NCBI RefSeq assembly: GCF_033439725.1
Contig: NW_026944383.1
Coordinates: 2,418,001 to 2,482,000, forward strand
Length of the DNA stretch: 64,000 bases
Direction: 5' to 3'
DNA from: Neurospora tetraspora
Lineage: Eukaryota > Ascomycota > Sordariomycetes > Sordariales > Sordariaceae
Part shown: positions 58,149 through 64,000 of the stretch, piece after piece
Layout of the letters: every line of letters starts with the position of its first letter
How positions within the stretch are numbered: the first letter of the stretch is position 1
Program-made: the position numbers and the translations under genes
Notes under the pieces: model-generated
What the model saw: only the letters and a program-made list of their open reading frames with translations
The model's database searches: none
Told to the model about the DNA's origin: nothing

Positions 58149-58204
58149 TTTTTCAAGAGGCGATGAGTAGTGCTTTCGTTTGATGTTTGAATCCTTTCGT
58201 TTGA

Positions 58205-58454
58205 TGGTTGCGATGATTAGACGGTTGCTGTTGCAATAAACACAAGCGAGGTTGAATGTTCTCTGAAGTGTGAGGAAAGCCGGCTAAGGCCGAGATTTGG
58301 TGGTCGTGGCTGCTCATTTTGAACTTGTGGTCGATGTGGTTCAAGTCTAGCAGGTGATGATGTCTGCTCGTTCGTCTTGATGGTTTTGGTGGTTGCTTTT
58401 GATGAAAGAGCAGAAGAGGTTGATGTTCTCTGAAGTGTGAGGAAAGGGGAAAGG
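58205..58454. repeat. Imperfect duplicated block
   Basis: Two stretches (about 58,206-58,284 and 58,382-58,454) share a GATGTTCTCTGAAGTGTGAG-type segment preceded by a similar GGTTG-rich sequence. A third, weaker relative lies at about 62,065-62,125. They belong to the same scrambled gene cluster as the neighbouring copies. Confidence 0.6.
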
Positions 58455-58769
58455 AATACGAAATGAACGCGTACGGTACCGCTTGTGTCTCGTTAGACGT
58501 CATTCTTCGTCCGAACCCCGGTCCAAGAACCCTTTCCTCTTCTCACAAGCCTCAGCCGACCCAAGGGACTGCCAATCCTCCTCCCCCTCAGACCGAAACT
58601 TCTCGTACCTGTGCCATCATCTCGCAGCCCTTGCTCTCATTTCGATAACCCTCTTCCGGAGCCGGGGAGATGCGGATGATGTCTGCTTTGTTACACCGGT
58701 TGGTCAGTTCCCAGTGGTCCTCAACTCAATCAGTATGTAAGTGTCTGGAAGATAGACAAACCTTGTTGT

Positions 58770-58982
58770 TTAGTTCAGTTTCGTGTATACACGTCCCGAA
58801 ATCGGGTCACGAATAACACGGGGACCGCGAGGTTTATTCCTCTCCTCTTCTTGTCGGGCGAAATGTGCTTCTAGTGCATTCTGTGAGATGTTCTCGTCTT
58901 TCTCCTCATAGAATAGTGGGGTGGTGCCGGTACTGGTGTAGAAGTTGTGTTTGGAACTATTGCTGGTTTGGTTCTTCCCCAT
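58770..58982 (-). CDS. Small hypothetical protein, 70 aa
   Basis: ATG-started frame MGKNQTSNSSKHNFYTSTGT..., ending ALEAHFARQEEERNKPRGPRV then IRDPISGRVYTKLN. The last 35 or so residues are conserved in a second, partial copy at about 60,970-61,080, where they are spelled ALEAHLCRQREKK..KPRGPRVIRDFISGRIYS. Conservation of reading frame between the copies argues that this C-terminus was under selection. Small, charged, no signal peptide; function unknown. It may be the last exon of a longer minus-strand gene. Confidence 0.45.
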   Translation of the reverse strand: MGKNQTSNSSKHNFYTSTGTTPLFYEEKDENISQNALEAHFARQEEERNKPRGPRVIRDPISGRVYTKLN

Positions 58983-59214
58983 AACCCTTGATGCGGTCGG
59001 CCAGCGGGCCCGTCATCCGAAAATGACATTGAAGGAAAGTCCTTAGGTATAAATCGAACCGTGAAGAAATGGTGCAGTGAGAGATGTAGAGGAAAATGTC
59101 CGAGGGTGGGCGCTATGAGTGGCTGATTATGAAATCTCCGGTAGGCAATTATCAGGAATATGGAAGGACACTCGGGAATCCTTCTCGAAACTCTCCAGGT
59201 CATAATGATCCCAA

Positions 59215-59805
59215 TCAATCCTGTTTAAAGAAATCTCTGGTCCACCTTGCCCTTACGCCAAAGCCATGACCACGAAGGGGCATCCATCCCCTCTTCGGGC
59301 GGTAGGAGGAAACACTTGGAAAGCTGGGAGTCGGATGGGAGTAGCCTGCAGGCACTGCGAGTGACTTCATGTTAGAAATGAGTTGAAGAGGAGTGGAAGT
59401 GAAGGGCAGAATGGGGAGGGAGAGACATACCGAGGCTTGCTTGACAAACGGTAACACTCAACGGCGCCCTCTGAATAGCGTCGCGAGGGAGGGTGGATGG
59501 GAGCGAGGCTCAAAGCTGGAGGCGTGGAGCTGCTGTGGTGCGGTTTGGCTTTGGGAAAAGGAGTGACTGGGGAAGATCTTGGATCCATTTCTTTGCTCTT
59601 CGGGCATTTCGCCATGGAGTCGTAGGTCGGAAAAAAATTCTTGGGTTTGTCTTAGCTGGGACCGAAGGGATTCTTCTCTTCGGCGTCTTTCCTCGCGTCG
59701 TTCCTCCTGCCTTCCCAGAACCAGTTCTCGGACTCTGATAGATCGCATGACATATTCGTGTCGCGTCCCTGTTTCGTGTTGGTGATCCGTGCCTCCATCT
59801 GGCAA
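59215..59805 (-). CDS. Candidate multi-exon hypothetical gene (exon borders uncertain)
   Basis: On the minus strand an Arg/Glu-rich helical stretch (RVRELVLGRQEERREERRRR then EESLRSQLRQTQ) precedes a second frame ending ECYRLSSKPR at a good donor, GTATGT, near 59,430. A TCTAAC branch site and several AG acceptors follow. Downstream, the frame GYSHPTPSFPSVSSYRPKRG through WTRDFFKQD ends at a TGA at 59,215. The two upstream frames differ, so either another small intron or a frameshift separates them. I do not recognise the product. Confidence 0.25.
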
Positions 59806-60099
59806 TAAGCCCGTCTCTCTGTCAGCCCTGGAAATGTAGCCCCGAAAACGTTGGGGAGGAAGACGGATAGGTGCCAGATGTATAAGTATAGGCTCAAGGA
59901 GCTGGAGAATAGCGCGGGATGTGCTGTGCCGTCAGTCGGTTGTCTCTGGGCAATGGTCGGAGTGGCTGCTATCACCATGTTGTTTTGAGACCCGTGGTGT
60001 TTTGCTGATGATGCTGTGAGACTGGTTGGTTAGTTTTTGTGGTCCTTAATAAATGCCTGGAGAAGATGGCCAAACCTTGATATCAGTTAGAGTATGCAT

Positions 60100-60545
60100 T
60101 GCAGTGTTTTGCCGATAATGGTTGAAAGTTGGCTGGCGGGGCCAGGCGTGCGTTGTTCCTGGAAACCGAAGGTGAAGAGGATTGTGTTGATGAAAACTCT
60201 GTCGATGAAGATGGTGAAAGAGGTCTGTCCAAAGAGGCCAGAGTAAGGAGTCGGCTTAGACGCTGGTCCAGTCTAGGTCCCTTCGCCGTCCACCTTCTCT
60301 TCGGAGACAGTAGCACCAAAAGTCAACGCTTGTTGTCGGATTTCGGCAAAATCGGCAGCGATCGATTCGTGAAGCTTGACTATCAATGCTGCGATGGCCC
60401 GGATCGCGATATCGAAGAACAGTGTCGTCAATGCAGACAGCAAGCGTGGTCCACAAGGGCCATAACATGGTGTCGACGTTGATGATTGCTTGGATGGCGG
60501 TCGCGTTTGATTTGGTGGCAATCGCGTTTAGCGTGCAAAGAACTT
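60100..60545 (-). pseudogene. Two broken modules of the orphan family
   Basis: Two adjacent units on the minus strand. The right one (about 60,545-60,273) holds IINVDTMLWPLWTTLAVCID in one frame and RAIAALIVKLHESIAADFAE plus ALTFGATVSEEKVDGEGT-stop in another. The left one (about 60,250-60,100) holds DSLLWPLWTDLF and then, in a shifted frame, FTIFIDRVFINTILF and STIIGKTLQCI. These match the intact-looking copy at 61.3-61.7 kb (IDSFLSPLWTSSIIVIDRIF; AIGKTLQWM). Frames jump within both units and neither has its own ATG-led frame, so they read as decayed or exon-shuffled copies, unless several tiny introns account for the jumps. Confidence 0.5.
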
Positions 60546-60969
60546 TAATGAAGAAGCCGGCTAATAGCTGATGTTGCGTGATCGTCGTTGCGCATTGTAA
60601 ATAGTAGCCGATATGATTGTATCATTCCCGGAAGTTGATGGTCCAGTTGGTCTTGGTATCGTCGCATCCGCGTAAGAGGGCGGTCCAGGTGTAACTTCTG
60701 GCGGTGATGTAGCCGGAGGTGTAACTCGAAATCTGGCAAGTGATGCTGTCTTCTGGATCGGCTTGATGGTTGCTTTTGTAATGGCGCTGCGATCGAACCG
60801 AGTGAAAGGTGAAAACGACGAGCCGGATGGCGAGCATCGCAAAACCAGGAGGAGGAAGTCGTGGAAGAAGTCATGATGATTGAATAACTGTTGAGCTTCT
60901 AAAGATTAGTTGGTCAATTTCTAGCCGATAAGCGTCTAGTTATGGAAGATGGACGAACCCTGATGTCAA

Positions 60970-61080
60970 TTTAGTTGCTGTAAATCCGTCCCGAAATAAA
61001 GTCACGAATCACGCGAGGGCCGCGAGGCTTTTCCCCTTTCTTCTCTCTGTCGACAAAGATGGGCTTCTAGCGCCACCTGG
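60970..61080 (-). pseudogene. Partial copy of the 58.8-kb gene's C-terminus
   Basis: Similar in DNA and in reading frame to 58,781-58,883: ALEAHLCRQ and KPRGPRVIRDFISGRIYS followed by a stop. No ATG-led frame leads into it, so it is a fragment or a terminal exon. Confidence 0.45.
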
Positions 61081-61279
61081 GTCTTGTCCTGGCAGATCAG
61101 ACATGTCTCCGATCTAATCCTTATAGAGTTTATCGGCTCTCGCCAGAAGTCGCACGACACCGAGCATACATCACTCCACAATAGCGGGCAGCCACATCCA
61201 GAATTGCCACATTTGGGTTGTTGAAGGTACCGGTACCTCTAGCCCGAGTTCCCGCGTTTGGGGGATGCTGAGCATGATG

Positions 61280-61726
61280 TCAAAGAATGACACTTTTGCT
61301 ATCGGTGAAATGCTTGAAAGTGGGAGACTGTTGCATGATGTCAGAAAGGAGTTGAAGAGGGGGCATCGGAAACGTTGTTAAGTATTCGATTCTGCTTTCG
61401 AGGAACTCGAGGCTCTCTTTGGCGATTTTGCTTTCCTCTTCTGATACCGTTGTTGTTGGTGATACTTGCTTGGCCATCCACTGAAGCGTTTTGCCGATGG
61501 CGTTAGAGAGTTGGAAGGTGGGACCAAGGCCGGAGGTGAACAGTTTTGTGGCGGTAAATATTCTGTCGATGACGATGATAGAGGATGTCCAAAGAGGAGA
61601 GAGGAAGGAGTCGATGGCGATGATTCCGTTGATGGTTGTGTCGATGATGATTTGATTGAGAGCAAGAAGCAAGGTGACAAGCAGCGCGGCAAGCGCGGAA
61701 CGATTTGCGTGGTTGTTGGAATTCAT
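61280..61726 (-). CDS. Orphan hydrophobic protein, 148 aa, founder of local family
   Basis: ATG-started single frame (MNSNNHANRSALAALLVTLL...). Two hydrophobic stretches (about 12-45 and 48-62) flank the motif IDSFLSPLWTSSIIVIDRIF. A helix follows, GPTFQLSNAIGKTLQWMAKQ, then a polar tail with EESKIAKESLEFLESRIEY and a final PTFKHFTDSKSVIL. This suggests a small membrane-associated protein. At least three other partial copies of its core occur within 4 kb, all on the minus strand, and the first exon-like part is duplicated at 58.1 kb. I know no family with this motif. It is the most complete copy and the best guess for a working gene in the cluster. Confidence 0.5.
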   Translation of the reverse strand: MNSNNHANRSALAALLVTLLLALNQIIIDTTINGIIAIDSFLSPLWTSSIIVIDRIFTATKLFTSGLGPTFQLSNAIGKTLQWMAKQVSPTTTVSEEESKIAKESLEFLESRIEYLTTFPMPPLQLLSDIMQQSPTFKHFTDSKSVIL

Positions 61727-61795
61727 TTTTTCAAGAGGCGATGAATGGTGCTTTCCGGAGAGGCAACCCAGCTCTTAAGTCTATGGATTGGTTGG

Positions 61796-61987
61796 TCAAT
61801 AAGCGACCCTGGAAGGGAAAGAGAAGCTGGTGATCGTTTCGAACTTGTGATCAATGAAAATGGTGACCGCGTTCCAGAACGGCCATAGGATGACTGTGTC
61901 GAGTTCTGTGACTGTGTCGATGGCGACAAGTAGTAGTCGAACGAAAATTGTGGCAAGTGCTGAGCACTGCGGATCGTTTTGAATCAT
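61796..61987 (-). CDS. Short paralogue of the orphan family, 63 aa
   Basis: ATG-led frame MIQNDPQCSALATIFVRLLL..., carrying the family core LDTVILWPFWNAVTIFIDHKF, aligned with IDSFLSPLWTSSIIVIDRIF of the 61.3-kb copy. It ends at 63 residues, before the helical second half. It may be a truncated gene or the first exon of one. It sits 70 bp upstream of the full copy on the same strand. Confidence 0.4.
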   Translation of the reverse strand: MIQNDPQCSALATIFVRLLLVAIDTVTELDTVILWPFWNAVTIFIDHKFETITSFSFPSRVAY

Positions 61988-62289
61988 CTTGGGCTCAAGG
62001 TTGTTTGGTGAAGGAGTAGCCGGTTTCTCAAGGTTGCTCCGGGTTCATGTCTGATATTGCCGCAATATTTACTGTGGTTAGATGGCTGCCGTTGCTATGA
62101 TAATAATAGAGGTTGATGGACTGAAGTACCGTCAGGCCCAGTCATGGTGAATTTGCTACACAAGTCTTGGCAAACGTAGCAAGGCGTGCTCCCTCTATTC
62201 CCATCTCCGGAGTGTCCGGCATCGGGGGTTTGGTACTCTCTGCGAAGTGCACCTTCTTGTACAGAGGTAGGTTTCCGTCGGCGTGTTTC

Positions 62290-62480
62290 TCTTTGGGAGT
62301 CGGCTTAGACTTCGGACCCGTCTAGATCCCTTCGCCGTACGCCTTCTCTTCGGAGGGAGCACCGAAAGTCAACGCATCCGTTTCCTTCACAACTCCTCCG
62401 CTCAAGATGCAAGTGGTCTTTTCGACCTGCTTATCCATGCAAGCCTTGGAACCCGTCTTGTTGGCTAGCTCGTTGATGGG
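62290..62480 (-). pseudogene. Fragment related to the 60.3-kb module
   Basis: About 95 bases (62,295-62,390) match 60,245-60,340. The shared minus-strand reading is ALTFGA..SEEK..GEG-stop, with the stop codon at the same place in both copies. Upstream the frame reads ELANKTGSKACMDKQVEK and CILSGGVVKE, different from the other copy, so a shared 3' end is joined to a different body. Confidence 0.45.
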
Positions 62481-62561
62481 AGCGGCGGCCTTGGTGCTTT
62501 ATTCTGCAAGACGACTTCTGTGTGAGATTGGTTGGTTAGTTTTCTTTGTTGTTGATGAATG

Positions 62562-62816
62562 TCAGGAGAAGATGCACAAACCTTGAAGATTGCCAGCTAC
62601 CTGAACAGCCTGGGCAACCCCACTGGCCTCCCCCATCATGTTGTCCATTGGGTGCGGCATATGCCACACCATCAAGACCTTCTTCGCATGGTCGGCATTT
62701 CCCGAAGAGTGTTCGTAGAAGACGACAGAGTACCTCCCAGGAGCGCAAGTTTTTGGGACTGGGTCTACCTGTGACCACACTGGAGTGTGACGGACAGGGG
62801 AGAATATCCACGTCAT
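62562..62816 (-). CDS. Small hypothetical ORF, 84 aa
   Basis: ATG-led frame MTWIFSPVRHTPVWSQVDPV... containing KTCAPGRYSVVFYEHSSGNA and MVWHMPHPMDNMMGEASGVA. Composition is protein-like. It ends near CTTCAAG|GTTTGT, a possible donor followed by an intron-like stretch (CTAACC branch, CACAG acceptor) similar to one at 60,028-60,083. It may therefore be an upstream exon of the fragment at 62,290-62,480, though the frames do not join cleanly. Not recognised. Confidence 0.35.
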   Translation of the reverse strand: MTWIFSPVRHTPVWSQVDPVPKTCAPGRYSVVFYEHSSGNADHAKKVLMVWHMPHPMDNMMGEASGVAQAVQVAGNLQGLCIFS

Positions 62817-63063
62817 CGCCCTTCGTCGTCGTCGATGAGGGAAGATAGAGAAAGGAAGAGCAAGTTAGAGGAAGGAAAAGTGAGGAAGAGGAAGGAAGGT
62901 AGACAGAGGTAGAGGAAGGAAGAGGAAGGAAGAGGATATTCATAGGAAGACAGGGGGTTGAAGGCAGGGGAAGAAAGTTGTCCGTCAGCCTTTGTTACGC
63001 CAAGATACTTAGCACACATCATGGAAATAGCACGGCAACCTACAATATGGGGACCCTGGACTC

Positions 63064-63345
63064 ATGGATGCTGGGGTGGAGAGGAAGGATATCGAGGCTG
63101 GGTTCGGGACTTGGTGCTACAGTGAGCCGGGGGATAGGAAGGCGTGGGGAGATGCCATGATTGAGAGGTTGAGAACGGGACAGATGAGGGGACGGGGAAT
63201 TGAGTTGGGGTTGACGACGGAGGAAGGCGTGGAGGAGATTGTTAAGGGGTGGGAGGAGTGGATGGAGAGGGGGGATGCGACTTTGGGGATTGTTAATGGG
63301 GAGGTTATTGTGAGGAAGGTGGCCTCTTTGCCGAAAGCTACCTAG
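63064..63345 (+). CDS. C-terminal remnant of a SAM-dependent methyltransferase
   Basis: A 93-aa ATG-led frame reading EAGFGTWCYSEPGDRKAWGD, IERLRTGQMRGRGIELGLT, EEIVKGWEEWMERGDATLGI and VNGEVIVRK. This matches the closing part of fungal class I methyltransferases (LaeA/UMTA-like group), whose end has W-x(5)-R, a lid-like G-L-x(4)-E, G-W-x2-W and a final NGEV. The SAM-binding Rossmann part (normally some 200 residues upstream) is absent; the DNA on the left belongs to other fragments. It is therefore a truncated gene, probably non-functional. Confidence 0.5.
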   Translation: MDAGVERKDIEAGFGTWCYSEPGDRKAWGDAMIERLRTGQMRGRGIELGLTTEEGVEEIVKGWEEWMERGDATLGIVNGEVIVRKVASLPKAT

Positions 63346-63609
63346 GAGAAAGAGCGACACATCATGCTACGGGATAACAACTGGAACAAAGGATGTGCGG
63401 AGGTTGTCAGGAACAATGGAAAGTGCGTTGGAAGCGGTCAATTCCGATGCATGCCCCTGAAACAGTTCGTAGAAGGAACTACCAATTCGTGGAAGGAACT
63501 ACCAACGGCATTCGATGAGAACAAACACCTGCGGCTAGCGGCAACATGGAAATTTGCCTTGTGCAGCGCACTATACAACCCCGCGTCTAGCATTATCCAA
63601 CTTCCATCT

Positions 63610-63690
63610 CCCCTTCTTCTTCCTCTCTTCTTCTTCCTCTCTTCTTCTTCCTCTCTTCTTCTTCCTCGTCATCTTCTTCCTCGTCATTTC
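63610..63690. repeat. CTT/CTTCCT pyrimidine repeat
   Basis: Repeated CTTCTTCTTCCTCT units make a pure pyrimidine tract just upstream of the ATG at 63,707. It is typical of fungal promoter/leader CT boxes and prone to length change. Confidence 0.85.
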
Positions 63691-63706
63691 ACCCAGCCAA
63701 CACGCC

Positions 63707-63907
63707 ATGGAGGAATCGTCCGAGATCACCATCACTGGCCCGAGTCCTGACGCGGCAAGGAACTATTCCGTCGACTCCGAAATCTGGGATTTCTTCACCA
63801 AGACTTCTGCCAGCCTCGAAGCCTGCGACGCCAAAGCAAGGGAGCTCGTCAGCGGTGGAGAAGTTGTCCCAGTCGACGGAGGAGAGAGAGCGACATTGTC
63901 TACTTGA
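63707..63907 (+). CDS. Short piece resembling the N-terminus of an APH-type phosphotransferase
   Basis: ATG-led 66-aa frame preceded by a CT-rich leader. NYSVDSEIWDFFTKTSASLE, then CDAKARELVSGGEVVPVD, resembles the opening of fungal aminoglycoside-phosphotransferase-like proteins, where a V-P-V phrase precedes the first kinase strand. After VPVD the similarity is lost and the frame ends in DGGERATLST. Either the gene is broken here or an intron begins nearby and the rest lies beyond the window. Recall-based and uncertain. Confidence 0.35.
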   Translation: MEESSEITITGPSPDAARNYSVDSEIWDFFTKTSASLEACDAKARELVSGGEVVPVDGGERATLST

Positions 63908-64000
63908 ACCCCGCCTGCTAGTACTTGGGCCACTGCGGTATGGCAGACGGATGCCCATAAAACGGCGCATTATATTGGTTGCCGGCGGTGTTGTTATTCG

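Overview
This window reads as nuclear DNA of a filamentous ascomycete, most likely Neurospora or a close Sordariaceae relative. Genes are about 50% GC and carry short introns (about 50-125 bp) with GT..AG ends and CTAAC/CTGAC-type branch sites. Two AT-rich islands (about 12.3-16.8 kb and 40.0-46.4 kb) show the TpA-rich, almost purely transitional decay typical of repeat-induced point mutation (RIP). All calls come from reading the sequence and remembered family motifs; no searches were run.

Layout. 1-12.3 kb is an ordinary-GC stretch with no gene I can support; it holds one clean 145-bp inverted-repeat MITE with a TA duplication. 12.3-16.8 kb is a decayed Copia-type relic (+ strand), truncated on the right and carrying a tRNA-headed, SINE-like insertion with 15-bp duplications. 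17.7-20.1 kb is a Leu3-type Zn(II)2Cys6 regulator (-). 23.2-24.1 kb is an N-myristoylation-motif protein (+). 26.6-27.9 kb is a flavohemoglobin (-). A 5.6-kb gene-poor stretch follows. 33.5-34.6 kb is a mitochondrial-type short-chain dehydrogenase (+); 35.1-36.3 kb a Mug/TDG-type DNA glycosylase (-); 36.9-38.4 kb a secreted Gly/Ser-rich, probably GPI-anchored protein (-). 39,993-46,394 is an end-to-end Copia LTR element (- strand) with matching CATGG duplications, a half-tRNA primer site and a nested MITE. Then come a ZFYVE19/ANCHR-like B-box protein (+), an LMBR1-family cobalamin-transporter-like protein (-), a 946-aa disordered protein (+) and a HET-domain protein (-).

From about 58 to 62.6 kb, next to the HET gene, lies the least explained part: on the minus strand, several partial and rearranged copies of a small hydrophobic gene family share a D-[TS]-x(3,4)-P-[LF]-W-x(6)-I-D motif and similar intron-like spacers. 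I do not recognise this family. The right edge has a truncated methyltransferase C-terminus and a short piece resembling the start of a fungal APH-type phosphotransferase.

The recognised genes do not form one pathway. They are dispersed housekeeping and accessory genes (leucine-pathway regulation, nitric oxide detoxification, base-excision repair, vacuolar B12 traffic, allorecognition) separated by silenced transposon relics and one fast-evolving gene cluster.
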